51,698 bases of DNA from an uncultured Mollicutes bacterium. GTDB taxonomy: Bacteria > Bacillota_I > Bacilli_A > RFN20 > CAG-826. The notes under the pieces are model-generated. The model searched no databases and was not told the origin of the DNA. It saw only the letters and a list, made by a program, of their open reading frames with translations. Numbering within the stretch: position 1 is the stretch's first letter; every line of letters starts with the position of its first letter. The position numbers and the translations under genes were made by a program. Shown piece by piece: positions 34,624 to 43,130 of this stretch. The DNA lies in NCBI GenBank assembly GCA_900540385.1, contig UQFY01000013.1, forward strand, positions 1 to 51,698, read 5' to 3'.

Positions 34624-37200
34624 TTAAGCCCTCGTAAAGATGACTTCGCTTTCAGCGGTCTCATCGGTTGCAAAGGATCCAAGAATGCTTGTGGATGTAG
34701 CGCCTGTATCTTCTCCGGAATAGGATACGCTTTCCATAATGACAGCAACGGTGCCGTCTTCTTTGAAAGTCATCTTTCCATCAATGCCAGAATCAGCAAA
34801 ATGGAGAGGGAGAGCTAAACTGTAAGCGTTAAAGCCATAGGAGAAATCATAGGTCTTTGTTCCTACGACAACACTGCCTTTATAAGGAGTATTATTCGTA
34901 GCAAGGCTGCCTGCTTCTTCACCTGTTAATTTCAAAGTGGCGGAGTTCTCTGTATTGGTATAAGTTCCTTTGATATCTTCTGCCGTATAAGCAAGATTTT
35001 TCAAAGTAATGGTTAAAGTAGAACTAGAAGATAATCCACCTTCTTGGGCATGGCTTGTTTCTGGGGTATAGACAATGGTAACGGATTGGTTCTTCTCCAC
35101 CCCTGTGACTTTGCTGCCATCAAAAGTAATATCACCAGTTGCCCAATCGATAGAATAGGTCAAACCGTAGTCATTTCCGTTTGCTTTTAACTTCAAATCA
35201 GAAGGAAGAGGGATATCTTTCTTAGCCCATGGCGTTCCTTTTTCACCAGAGGCAATCAAACGATAAGTCGCTTGTGAGCCAACGAAGGCAACCGCTTTTT
35301 GAGCGTGATCGTCTGCACCATAATCGCCTGCATCATAGTTATGGTCGAAATAGAAAGAACCAATGGTTGCCATATAGACCACGTCTACATTCAAATCCAA
35401 GCTCACGGTCCTATCCGTTTTATTAGAAATGGTTACAACCGTGCTTCCTGTGGTTTTAGCTCTCCAGGTATTTGTGCTGGCATTATATCCAAGTACGTTT
35501 TGATCACTTGATGCAGTAAGTGTATATTGCCAGGTGTCCCAAACGGTTTTAGGAGCGTTGATGGTTAAATAATCATCAATATTAGAATTATCGATCTTGT
35601 CTCCTTGATGGAGTTTGTTTTTATTCGTATCTGTTTCGGAAACGACACTGCTATCCGCTAAAGTAACCGTATCTTTCGTCAAAGTGGAAGAAGAAAGGAA
35701 ATACTGAGAAACATCACGAATGCCTTCTGCTGGCTTACTTTCTGGATTTCCATATTCATAAGAGAAAGAAAGCTCTTTAACAACCTTTCCGTTCTTCTCA
35801 TTGGTAATCTTTTCGTTTGTGAAATCGTATCCCAAAGCGTCATATCTTGTATTGAGATAGCTTCCGCTTAAAAGAGAGCCATCCGCATTGAAGCTCAAGG
35901 TAACGGCAAATTCATCGTGATACTTCAATTCTTCAGTTAATTGAGCGTTCTTAGAAGAATCATAGGTGAGTCTGGAATCAATCTTGGTTTGGAAACCATT
36001 ATCTGTTTTTGCTGAGGTGACATTACATTCTGCTAAAACAAATTCGTCGCCTTGTGTCATATTTACACGATAGGCATACATAATATCGAAATCGATGGAA
36101 TTCATATCATGGGAATAATGAGTGCTGTCGAATAAAGCAGCCTCTTTCCCTACCTCTTGTCTGCTATAGTCCACGGCATTGTCATCATATGGATTATCTA
36201 CAGCTAAATATTTTCCAGAGAATTCATCGGTATCGTCCAATTTTGTGCTGTCATTAGCTGCTTCCAAATAACTATCAACGACTGTGTAGATGTTGCTATT
36301 TTTGTCAAAACTCTTATAAACAAAAGCTTTTTCAGTATTTGTTTTTGTGTTCGTAACGGTGGCTAAGGAAGCGTTATTTTCATAAGCTTGCCAAACGTAT
36401 TTTTCAGCGCTTGAAGAATTAGAATAAGTAACTTTCTTCACATTGGAAGGATATAACGCATATTCCGATTGAACAGAACTATGGAACATATTTTCCAACG
36501 TGGACGCGTTAGAAGGCAAAACATCCACACTAGTACGTTTGAAATAAAGAGGGCGATCTAAACTAGAGTCATAATAGAAGTCATAGGTTGCTCCTCCTGG
36601 CAAGGAAAGATTACCGCCAGAAGAAGAATAGCTTGCTTCAATTGGAACAAAGCAACGGAAACGATCAACATTAACAATGCTGAGAGTGGTTTTCCCTACT
36701 TTGACAGAGAAGCTGGAAGTGTTATTGATTTTCACTCCTTTTGCAACCCATAACGTGTCTGAGCCTTCCGCCTTTTTAAAGGCGACCGCAACATCTCCGC
36801 CTTGAGCGGTGATTTCTCCTTCAACAGAGAGTTCCGCACGTAAAACAACGTCGATTTCAGGCATGGTAAACGTATACACGTCCCCGCTCTTTTCTAATTT
36901 TTGGCTGTTTGCATAAACGGCAATCACACTATAACCATCTTGAACGGTGGCAGTAACAGAAATCGTCTCGCCTACTTTGGCGCTGGTTTTATTTGGGGAT
37001 AATGTGTAACGGGTATCGCTTCTAGAAGTGACTTTAAAATATTCTTCCACAGGTGCAACCGTCCCGCCCGAAGAAGTCGAATTCTGACTTGAGTTGGTAC
37101 CATTTCCACTTGATGGAACATCTGGATTATTAGATGTGCATGAAGCAAGAATGAAAGCACTACTTAAAAGGAATAAAGGTAATAGTCTCTTTTTATTCAT
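34624..37200 (-). CDS. Large surface lipoprotein with Ig-like segments, function unknown
   Basis: An 858-residue lipoprotein. The signal ends in FILASC (Cys21), followed by a long Ser/Asn/Gly linker (22-50). Residues about 55-120 form a beta-domain ending in FTMPEIDVVL, a pattern seen in repeats of cell-surface proteins. A later part (about 540-640) resembles a bacterial Ig-like domain (TASSDQN...TTGSTVVTISN). No enzyme motif was seen. AGGAG precedes the ATG at 37200. It lies between a small lipoprotein (15 nt upstream) and the duplicated-domain one. Adhesion or binding of host or dietary polymers is possible, but there is no direct evidence. Confidence 0.75.
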   Translation of the reverse strand: MNKKRLLPLFLLSSAFILASCTSNNPDVPSSGNGTNSSQNSTSSGGTVAPVEEYFKVTSRSDTRYTLSPNKTSAKVGETISVTATVQDGYSVIAVYANSQKLEKSGDVYTFTMPEIDVVLRAELSVEGEITAQGGDVAVAFKKAEGSDTLWVAKGVKINNTSSFSVKVGKTTLSIVNVDRFRCFVPIEASYSSSGGNLSLPGGATYDFYYDSSLDRPLYFKRTSVDVLPSNASTLENMFHSSVQSEYALYPSNVKKVTYSNSSSAEKYVWQAYENNASLATVTNTKTNTEKAFVYKSFDKNSNIYTVVDSYLEAANDSTKLDDTDEFSGKYLAVDNPYDDNAVDYSRQEVGKEAALFDSTHYSHDMNSIDFDIMYAYRVNMTQGDEFVLAECNVTSAKTDNGFQTKIDSRLTYDSSKNAQLTEELKYHDEFAVTLSFNADGSLLSGSYLNTRYDALGYDFTNEKITNEKNGKVVKELSFSYEYGNPESKPAEGIRDVSQYFLSSSTLTKDTVTLADSSVVSETDTNKNKLHQGDKIDNSNIDDYLTINAPKTVWDTWQYTLTASSDQNVLGYNASTNTWRAKTTGSTVVTISNKTDRTVSLDLNVDVVYMATIGSFYFDHNYDAGDYGADDHAQKAVAFVGSQATYRLIASGEKGTPWAKKDIPLPSDLKLKANGNDYGLTYSIDWATGDITFDGSKVTGVEKNQSVTIVYTPETSHAQEGGLSSSSTLTITLKNLAYTAEDIKGTYTNTENSATLKLTGEEAGSLATNNTPYKGSVVVGTKTYDFSYGFNAYSLALPLHFADSGIDGKMTFKEDGTVAVIMESVSYSGEDTGATSTSILGSFATDETAESEVIFTRA

Positions 37201-37215
37201 ATTGTGTTCTCCTAA

Positions 37216-37992
37216 TTAAAATTTAGCGGCAAAGAAGCCAAGGACGGATCCTCCTTTATCGAATGGCAACATATTGAATCCGTTGGCAGAAATATAGGAA
37301 GTGCCAAAAGTAAGGTTCTCGTTGGCTTCATCCATGGTGATGTTTAATTCATAACCATAGAAATTAGAAAGACGTATTGGTTTTTCTCCTAAGGTATAGG
37401 TGAAAGAGGTATTGTAAGTGTTACCTTCCTCTTTTCCTTTTAAAACGCCTTCAGTGTTGCTAACAAAAGAGATGCTGTAATTGTATGAAGCGTTTTGGAA
37501 GGTCGTTTCATAATGATCAACCGTTTCAATAATGAAATTGGTAAGCTCTGTCGGAGCAAGAGGATCACGAACATTGATTACACAACGGTATACCGTAATG
37601 TCGTCTTTGTCTTTCAAAGAAAGGGTAACGCCCCCTGCTTTTAAGGCTTTTAAGGTGTACGTTTCCGAGGATTTTTTCTCAAAAGAAATAATCCCCTCTT
37701 GGCTATAAGTTGGAGTAACGTCCCCACCTTTATCGGTAACGCTGACTTTCATATCATAGCTTTGTCCGGTGACTAACACTGTTCCAATGCCTTGAGAAAT
37801 ATCCACGCTAACTCCGGAGACATTACAACCATTAATCGTTGTTTTCACCTCTAAAAGAGTTGTATCAACCTTTTGTGTGACTTCAGAGGATACACTATTC
37901 TCTGAAGAAGATTCCTCGGAGGAATTGCCTTGGCATGAAGCCAATAATGTTGCAGCCAATGGCAGAATTAAGAATTTAATATTATTTTTCAT
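37216..37992 (-). CDS. Small surface lipoprotein, function unknown
   Basis: A 258-residue lipoprotein with a signal ending TLLASC (Cys20) and a Ser/Glu-rich linker (22-40). A middle segment (about 70-145, GQSYDMKVSVTDKGGDV then LKALKAGGVTLSLKDKD) has the strand and glycine spacing of a bacterial Ig-like (Big_2-type) domain; a C-terminal beta region follows. AAGGAG is the SD. It is second gene in the lipoprotein operon (12 nt after the first, 15 nt before the third). I do not recognise a family for the C-terminal half. Confidence 0.72.
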   Translation of the reverse strand: MKNNIKFLILPLAATLLASCQGNSSEESSSENSVSSEVTQKVDTTLLEVKTTINGCNVSGVSVDISQGIGTVLVTGQSYDMKVSVTDKGGDVTPTYSQEGIISFEKKSSETYTLKALKAGGVTLSLKDKDDITVYRCVINVRDPLAPTELTNFIIETVDHYETTFQNASYNYSISFVSNTEGVLKGKEEGNTYNTSFTYTLGEKPIRLSNFYGYELNITMDEANENLTFGTSYISANGFNMLPFDKGGSVLGFFAAKF

Positions 37993-38004
37993 TGTTTCTC
38001 CTTT

Positions 38005-39810
38005 TTATTGTTTTGTAAGTTTGAAGTCTTTCGGGAAATAGATGCTTCCTTGAACATTCACTCTTTCCTTCAAAGTAAGTGTCGAATTATCTGAAGAGAC
38101 AGCAAAATTGAAGGTAAACAAACTTGTTGAATAATTCGTCGCAGAGAAGGTAACCACACCATCTGAGAAGGTGTAATCGTATTGCTTATTATTTAAGCCA
38201 CTTTCATATTCTTTATAAGTAACCTTTCCAGCGTTGAAAATTAGAATCATTGGAACGTCTTCAAAAAAATTCGTATTAAGAACTCCCTTGTAAGTCATAG
38301 CTTCGTTGGCCCATGGGTCTTCGTTAGCAAAGGCCTTAGGAGAGAAGCTCTTCTTCTCTAAATCAAGGGCGTATATAGTTTCTTTTCCGCTAATTGTTAC
38401 AGTTACAGCCTGTTCTTTGGAATCATATACATAGGTTCCTTTCGCTCCGTCTAAGCTACATCCACCAAATCCGTCAAGAACAAGGGATTTATTATCGCTA
38501 GACGTATATGTGCCTGCTTCAGGGCCTTTTACAGCCACTTCAATTTGATGAGAGTTCTCACTCTTTTTGAAGTACGCCGTTTCTTGTCCGTAAGTCACAG
38601 TTAATAAGGTGGATGAGAGTAAATTGTCTTTGTTACCTACAATTTCAACACCGCAATAAAGCTTCTCTTTAATAGATAAGAAGGAATAAGTTGTTTCTCC
38701 AGAAGTGAATTGAGCGAGAACATAATTCTTATCATCACTTCCAAAAAGGGTTGAAACCTTTACGTTCCCCGCTCCTTTTAATAAATAGATGTCGTATGTA
38801 TCATTTGTGGAGCTAGAATAAGCAACGTGGTAACGAAGGATGGAAGAATCGTAAGAGATTGTATTTGACGTATAGGTTTCGCTATCAAGAGCAATCTTCC
38901 CGTTCTCATCCAACTTATAAGCAATATCATCGAAATGAGCATCCATGACAGCGCCTTCCACGGTAATGCTAAACGTTCCGTTAGCCTTTACTTCACCGGA
39001 AGAGGAAATACTACTTCCACTCCATGCGCCATTTAAATCAAACCCTTTGTATTTTCCAATGAATTCTTGATCGGCGTATTTGCTTTCGTTCGTTGGAGAG
39101 AAAGTGAATAAGATGGAGGTCTCTGGCATCTCAAAGAAATAAATGCCATCAGTTTCATCTTTTTGAAGAGTAAGAGAGCTTTCTAATTCTTCTCCGTTTG
39201 CTTTTTTAACGGCAATTTGTTCAAGAGAGCAACTCCATGTTCCTTCGCTTGTGCCATCTTGCACTTGTAAATAAACCGTATCCCCGGCATACGCTTTTTC
39301 TTCGCCTTTGGTTAAATCTACACGCGCGTTATTCTTCATTTCAAAGAAAGAGACGCTTAAGTTTTCGTTTCCTTCCATAAGAATGGAATACGCTTTATCA
39401 ATGACAGATAAAGATAAATCTGAAGTATACGTGTCTTTATGAACGGACAAGGTTAAGGCATCGTTTATATCCTCTTTAACAAAGACATATCCTTCTTGAA
39501 CAGTCTTTTCTCCGATCGTTAAGGTGAAATCCGTTACAGCATCCGTTTGAGAAAGAACGTCATCCGAATAGGTTTCAAGAGAAACGGTTAATCCGGTTAG
39601 GGAGAGAGCATCTCCCACTTCATATTGAGTTTTCCATCCTTCTGCCACTTTCGTAATTAACTTTTTAGTGATGGTTGGTTCCTTGCTTGCTTCGGAAGTA
39701 GACGGAATAACACTAGAACTGCTTGATTCTGTTTCTCCACCATTGCAACCCGTTAGCAATAAACCAGTAGCCAGAAGGGGAATTAAGATGTTTTTCATTT
39801 TGTTTTTCAT
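38005..39810 (-). CDS. Surface lipoprotein, first gene of the lipoprotein operon, function unknown
   Basis: A 601-residue lipoprotein. The signal ends in LLLTGC (Cys22), followed by a Ser/Glu/Thr linker. Residues about 45-105 look like a bacterial Ig-like domain (YEVGDALSLTGLTVSLETYSD is typical of Big_3-type). Later parts contain repeated beta-rich blocks including TYTSSDNKSLVLDGFGG, which resemble lipocalin-like repeats found in this type of surface protein. The start is ATG at 39810, with AAAGGAG upstream; the 18-codon extension overlaps the promoter. The substrate or partner is unknown. Confidence 0.74.
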   Translation of the reverse strand: MKNKMKNILIPLLATGLLLTGCNGGETESSSSSVIPSTSEASKEPTITKKLITKVAEGWKTQYEVGDALSLTGLTVSLETYSDDVLSQTDAVTDFTLTIGEKTVQEGYVFVKEDINDALTLSVHKDTYTSDLSLSVIDKAYSILMEGNENLSVSFFEMKNNARVDLTKGEEKAYAGDTVYLQVQDGTSEGTWSCSLEQIAVKKANGEELESSLTLQKDETDGIYFFEMPETSILFTFSPTNESKYADQEFIGKYKGFDLNGAWSGSSISSSGEVKANGTFSITVEGAVMDAHFDDIAYKLDENGKIALDSETYTSNTISYDSSILRYHVAYSSSTNDTYDIYLLKGAGNVKVSTLFGSDDKNYVLAQFTSGETTYSFLSIKEKLYCGVEIVGNKDNLLSSTLLTVTYGQETAYFKKSENSHQIEVAVKGPEAGTYTSSDNKSLVLDGFGGCSLDGAKGTYVYDSKEQAVTVTISGKETIYALDLEKKSFSPKAFANEDPWANEAMTYKGVLNTNFFEDVPMILIFNAGKVTYKEYESGLNNKQYDYTFSDGVVTFSATNYSTSLFTFNFAVSSDNSTLTLKERVNVQGSIYFPKDFKLTKQ

Positions 39811-39836
39811 ATCTAAATGCTCCTTTCGCAAATGGT

Positions 39837-39864
39837 ATTGAACTAAATATAAAAACAATGTCAA
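39837..39864 (-). promoter_or_regulatory. Predicted promoter of the lipoprotein operon
   Basis: On the minus strand, a consensus TTGACA (39859-39864) is 16 nt from a TTCAAT (39837-39842), 26 nt before the start codon. Two further TTGAC(A/G) hexamers occur upstream (39902-39907 and 39941-39946), so tandem promoters are possible. Confidence 0.55.
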
Positions 39865-39994
39865 GGATTGTTTCTTAAATACGCGTTTTATTCTTGCATT
39901 TTGTCAAATAAAGGGCTTTCATGAACGTAAATTACAAAAACGTCAAGAATCTAACGCCTTCCAATCGTCTCTATATAACTGCTGTGACTTTCTT

Positions 39995-40097
39995 ATTGCG
40001 CACGTATGCAAAAAAGGCGCCTTAAAAAATTAAAAGCGCCTATTTATCGATTATTTTCTTATTGCGCTTAATTGCGATCTATTGCGCTCTAATTGCG
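39995..40097. repeat. Cluster of ATTGCG hexamers, four of them at helical spacing
   Basis: ATTGCG occurs at 39995, 40061, 40071, 40081 and 40092. The last four are 10, 10 and 11 bp apart, so they lie on one face of the helix. They are in the 355-bp noncoding stretch 39811-40165, between the DUF898 gene and the lipoprotein operon. They resemble an array of regulator half-sites; no regulator is identified. Confidence 0.6.
40009..40041 (-). terminator. Possible terminator downstream of the DUF898 gene
   Basis: A 6-bp GC-rich stem (AGGCGC 40015-40020 with GCGCCT 40036-40041, 15-nt loop) is followed on the minus strand by six T residues. It is about 125 bp from the DUF898 stop, so assignment to that gene is tentative. 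Confidence 0.45.
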
Positions 40098-40165
40098 CAA
40101 GACACCTAAAGCGTACAAAAAATAAAAATTTGTTTTTTTAAAATTAATAATGTTTTTTGTTTTGC

Positions 40166-40474
40166 TTATTCAACAAAGAAGGTGTGTTTTGTGACCCACT
40201 TCTTCATTTTGATTGGAACCCAAAGCCCATAAATACCTAAGGTAATAATGGTAAGTAAAAACCATTTGATCCAATTTCCAAATAATTGAGCGGCATGACC
40301 ATCAAAACGAAGCCTTTTGCCTTCAATTACTGTGTGTTCCGCTTCCCAATTAATTAGCATGCATTTTGCCCAAGGATAGCAAATCCCTAAGGTGCAAACA
40401 GTGATAATTGCTCCAAGAATGCTCCAACCGATTTGTTGTAAAAGACCACCATCAAAATAAGATTCTTTTTCCAT
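40166..40474 (-). CDS. Small DUF898 membrane protein
   Basis: A 102-residue protein with two hydrophobic segments (about 12-33 and 67-88). The family blocks FDGGLLQQIGWSILGA, TLGICYPWAKCM, RLRFDGHA and NWIKWFLLTIITLGIYGLW are all present; they are characteristic of DUF898 (YjgN-like) proteins, whose function is unknown. The length is a single repeat unit, whereas many members carry several. AGGAGG is placed just before the ATG at 40474. It is a single-gene unit. Confidence 0.85.
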   Translation of the reverse strand: MEKESYFDGGLLQQIGWSILGAIITVCTLGICYPWAKCMLINWEAEHTVIEGKRLRFDGHAAQLFGNWIKWFLLTIITLGIYGLWVPIKMKKWVTKHTFFVE

Positions 40475-40534
40475 GTTTCCCCTCCTTATTTTTTAACGGC
40501 ATCTTCATTATACAAAAAGTATTTCTATCCGTAA

Positions 40535-40567
40535 TGAAAAAAGGTCTGACACAAATTGTATCAAACC
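40535..40567 (-). terminator. Terminator of tmRNA
   Basis: An 11-bp stem with two G-U pairs (40543-40553 with 40557-40567) and a 3-nt loop is followed on the minus strand by six or more T residues (40535-40542). It lies 14 nt after the CCA end of ssrA. Confidence 0.9.
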
Positions 40568-40580
40568 CATGCTTTTCTTT

Positions 40581-40979
40581 TGGTGGAGTCGAGGGGAATT
40601 GAACCCCTGTCCGAAGAATCTCCCACAAGGACCTCTACAGTTTAGGTCCTATCATAATTTAACTAACTGGTACGATAAGACCAAATCCAATTAGCGAGGC
40701 TAAGAGGGTTTTCGTCGCCTTTCCCTAGCCAAGGATTGGCGCTTATCATCTTATTTAGCGCCCTGCCCGTTAGTAAGATGCGAAACTAACGGAGGACGTG
40801 CTCCTCCTAGACGATGCTAGGAAACCCGTAGGTTACTAATTAAGCGGCAGCATACGAAACGCGTTGAGCGCGGTTCGCATAGATATAACTGTTGTCAGTT
40901 ATTGTTTTTTGATGTTAAAGCTCATCACGCTACTGCAGTCCAGGCAAGATCGGTTCCCCGTCAAAACCAGAACGACCCC
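40581..40979 (-). ncRNA. ssrA: tmRNA (transfer-messenger RNA)
   Basis: A 399-nt RNA on the minus strand that rescues stalled ribosomes and tags their products. The 5' end GGGGUCGUUCUGG and 3' end CGACUCCACCA form a 7-bp acceptor stem (one G-U pair). The T-arm GGGUUCAAUUCCC is intact, and CCA is encoded. The mRNA-like part has a frame ending Val-Ser-Tyr-Ala-Ala-Ala and UAA (near 40840); the upstream frame continues through Asp-Asn-Ser-Tyr, but the exact resume codon was not settled. Pseudoknot-like paired segments follow. A consensus TTGACA lies 33 nt upstream, and a strong terminator lies just downstream. Partial open frames on the other strand here are not genes. Confidence 0.95.
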
Positions 40980-40983
40980 ATAA

Positions 40984-41017
40984 GCTCAAATATTTGAGCC
41001 TTTGTAGTATATGTCAA
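40984..41017 (-). promoter_or_regulatory. tmRNA promoter with a 16-bp perfect palindrome over the -10
   Basis: A consensus TTGACA (41012-41017) is 17 nt from AATATT (40989-40994), which would start RNA near 40982, three bases before the mature 5' end. GCTCAAATATTTGAGC (40984-40999) is perfectly self-complementary and covers that -10, so it could be an operator or a melting-prone cruciform. Confidence 0.6.
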
Positions 41018-41042
41018 AAATCGTTAGAAATACATTCCTTTC

Positions 41043-41059
41043 TTGTCTCTTAGAGACAA
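41043..41059. promoter_or_regulatory. Operator-like inverted repeat upstream of the DUF1189-like gene
   Basis: TTGTCTC and GAGACAA are exact 7-bp arms around a 3-bp spacer. The repeat lies between the tmRNA promoter and a TATAAT (about 41078-41083) of the plus-strand gene. A regulator site for either gene is possible. Confidence 0.45.
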
Positions 41060-41129
41060 TAGAAGCGGTTTCCTTTGTATAATCGTCCCGTTTGTTGTAA
41101 AGTTTCAATGCTTGAATAAAGGATGAACT

Positions 41130-42230
41130 ATGGCAAAAGCAAAACCAATTAAACAAAAAAAGCAAAATAAATTTCTTCAAAAATTGAAGTTTTTACTGAA
41201 AACGCTCTTCTCTAATGACACTTGTGTCTCAGGAAGAGAACACAAATGGTATGGACCAGTTATTGTGGCGATTGTCGCTGCTCTTATTGCGACCATTCCA
41301 ACAATGGTAGGATATTTCACCACTAAAGCATCGGATTTCTTCACGAGTGGATATTCTTACGATTACGAAAACGCTCTTGTTGCTTTCCAAAAAGAAACAT
41401 CTGACGTGAGCATGAAAATTGAAAACGGCTCTTTGACATTAGATGAAACTGCTTGGAAAAGAAAATGCGTCAATCCAAATGGAAAAGATGTTTCCTATTG
41501 GGGTTATTACTACAAAGTTCCAGTTTCCATTACCGAAGAGAAGCCAAAAGATGAAAATAGCTCTTCCTCTTCTTCTCAAGCAGCTGGTATTATCACTGCC
41601 AAAGATCAATGGCGTTGTGGTTTAGCTGTTTATTATTGCGGGGACGAAAGTCCATACAAGTTCGCTTCCAATAAATTCTCCAATGTTATAAACGATCCGA
41701 ATGCTGAATTAGGACAAGCTCCAGAAAGCTATAGCACCAATACCATCGTTATTGGTAAAGATGCCATCTATCTTGCCAAAGGCATTAAAGGCAGCCAAGT
41801 CGTTAAAAACGTCCAAGTCAAATATGATTACAAAGGCTTTGACGGAAAAGATTTACACACCATTCTCACCCCAGCTGAAAATCAAACAGTCATTGATGCC
41901 TGGTGCAATTTCTTAGAGAACGGCTATGCTTCGACTCGTGTTACCCTTGCTTGGGAATATAGCGGAATCATGCTTGCTATCTCTGTTGGTATCATCTTCT
42001 TGATGGGCTTGCTTATCTTCATTATGACAAGAGGAAAGAACAATCCATTTAGAATCTATACCTTCTGGCAATGCCAAAAGATTGGCTATTACGCATCCTT
42101 ATGCCCAGCCCTTCTTGGCCTTCTCGCCTTCATCCCATCCTTCGCTGGAATGACGATGTTCCTCTTCCCAATGATGTATATCCTTAGAATCACTTGGATG
42201 TCGATGAGAAGTCTTCGTCCACAAGCTTAA
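41130..42230 (+). CDS. Membrane protein with large external domain, possibly DUF1189-like
   Basis: A 366-residue protein. A basic N-terminus (1-35) precedes TM1 (about 44-63), then about 210 hydrophilic residues outside the membrane including a Ser-rich stretch (near 145-153), then three hydrophobic segments (about 279-300, 312-333 and 335-357). This topology and the C-terminal motif MRSLRP resemble DUF1189/MalA-type membrane proteins, but I cannot assign the family with certainty. AAAGGATG is the SD. Monocistronic, with a terminator just after the stop. The function is unknown. Confidence 0.7.
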   Translation: MAKAKPIKQKKQNKFLQKLKFLLKTLFSNDTCVSGREHKWYGPVIVAIVAALIATIPTMVGYFTTKASDFFTSGYSYDYENALVAFQKETSDVSMKIENGSLTLDETAWKRKCVNPNGKDVSYWGYYYKVPVSITEEKPKDENSSSSSSQAAGIITAKDQWRCGLAVYYCGDESPYKFASNKFSNVINDPNAELGQAPESYSTNTIVIGKDAIYLAKGIKGSQVVKNVQVKYDYKGFDGKDLHTILTPAENQTVIDAWCNFLENGYASTRVTLAWEYSGIMLAISVGIIFLMGLLIFIMTRGKNNPFRIYTFWQCQKIGYYASLCPALLGLLAFIPSFAGMTMFLFPMMYILRITWMSMRSLRPQA

Positions 42231-42243
42231 TTACATGGACACA

Positions 42244-42275
42244 AAAACCCTCGTTCAAATTGGAACGAGGGTTTT
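42244..42275. terminator. Bidirectional terminator
   Basis: A 13-bp perfect stem (AAAACCCTCGTTC 42244-42256 with GAACGAGGGTTTT 42263-42275) lies between convergent genes ending at 42230 and 42291. T-rich sequence follows on the plus strand, and A-rich sequence precedes it. Confidence 0.9.
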
Positions 42276-42290
42276 CTTTTTATCTTTTTG

Positions 42291-42629
42291 CTAATCTCCG
42301 TAATCACTACCGCGGCTCTTATCTTCCACATATATCTTTAATGGATCAGAGATATCAGAGATTTCACGATAGATGAATCCATCTTTTTCCATAAACGGAG
42401 AATCATAAGACCAGGTAAAGATCACCTTCTCGTTTTTCTTAATAACATCGAAGATGCCATTTAAGAGATCTTGGTAACGTTCTTCTCTTTTTTCCTTAAA
42501 ACCTTGCATGCCCGAATAGAAACCAGGCTCAACATAGAAGATATGGCCTTCTTTTGTTTTATAGGCGTTGCAATAAGGATTAAGAGGATCAACGAAGGAT
42601 TCAAATTGTTCAAATTCAGGATAAATCAT
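42291..42629 (-). CDS. Small hypothetical protein downstream of rlmH
   Basis: A 112-residue acidic cytoplasmic protein with no signal peptide or membrane segment. It is rich in Tyr, Phe and Glu and ends in a charged tail. I do not recognise a family. It follows rlmH by 21 nt on the same strand, so it may be the last gene of the gdpP-rlmH operon. An AGGAG is 13 nt before the ATG, slightly far; TATATA lies 6 nt before the ATG, so a separate leaderless start is an alternative. A terminator follows. Confidence 0.65.
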   Translation of the reverse strand: MIYPEFEQFESFVDPLNPYCNAYKTKEGHIFYVEPGFYSGMQGFKEKREERYQDLLNGIFDVIKKNEKVIFTWSYDSPFMEKDGFIYREISDISDPLKIYVEDKSRGSDYGD

Positions 42630-42650
42630 AATGTCTATATATTACTCCTA

Positions 42651-43130
42651 TTATTTATGATAAGGTTCATTCTTAAGAATCTTAAAAGAGCGGTATATCT
42701 GTTCAAGAAGAATGATTCTTGTCATCTGATGGGTGAAAGTTAAGGAGGATAACGTCAAAGTCGCGTTGCCCCTATTTCTTAATTCTTGAGATAAGCCAAG
42801 GGAACCGCCAATAACAAAGGTTAGATTGCTTCCGGATAATTCCATCCATTTGGAGAATTTCTTAGCTAATTCTGGGGAAGTCATTTCTTCTTTCCCTAAG
42901 TCCAATAACACTAAGAAGTCGCTTGGTTTTAATTTCATAAGAACCTCTCTTCCTTCTTTGAGCTTAGTTTCCTCTTCTTCTTTTAAAGAGGCATTCTCTT
43001 TTGAAGGAAGGTCGTTACATTCTATAACCTCTATTTTGCTATATGGGTTAAGTCTTTTTAAATATTCTTGCTCAGCAGCTCTCCAATAAGGTTCTTTTAG
43101 TTTTCCAATGGTAATGATGCGTATTTTCAT
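42651..43130 (-). CDS. rlmH: 23S rRNA pseudouridine-1915 N3-methyltransferase RlmH
   Basis: A 159-residue SPOUT methyltransferase, a dimeric enzyme that methylates the pseudouridine at position 1915 (E. coli numbering) of helix 69. The C-terminal trefoil-knot SAM site is visible as FVIGGSLGLS (about 105-114), and the conserved HQMTRIILLEQIYRSFKI ends the protein. The N-terminal MKIRIITIGKLK is typical. Length normal. It starts in an ATGA overlap with yycJ. In Firmicutes it is commonly near yycJ and htrA, as here. Confidence 0.96.
   Translation of the reverse strand: MKIRIITIGKLKEPYWRAAEQEYLKRLNPYSKIEVIECNDLPSKENASLKEEEETKLKEGREVLMKLKPSDFLVLLDLGKEEMTSPELAKKFSKWMELSGSNLTFVIGGSLGLSQELRNRGNATLTLSSLTFTHQMTRIILLEQIYRSFKILKNEPYHK

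Noticed and set aside
36870..36890. Third exact copy of the CGTATACACGTCCCC motif
   Set aside because: It lies inside the coding sequence of the large lipoprotein (Gly-Asp-Val-Tyr) with no hairpin, so it is probably chance.
39811..40165. CRISPR-like array from repeated ATTGCG motifs
   Set aside because: Units are 6 bp at 10-11 bp spacing; repeats and spacers are far too short and no cas gene is near.
40408..40602. Open frame of 64 codons on the plus strand near tmRNA
   Set aside because: It overlaps the antisense of the DUF898 gene, its SD region, a terminator and the 3' end of ssrA; no SD and no protein character.
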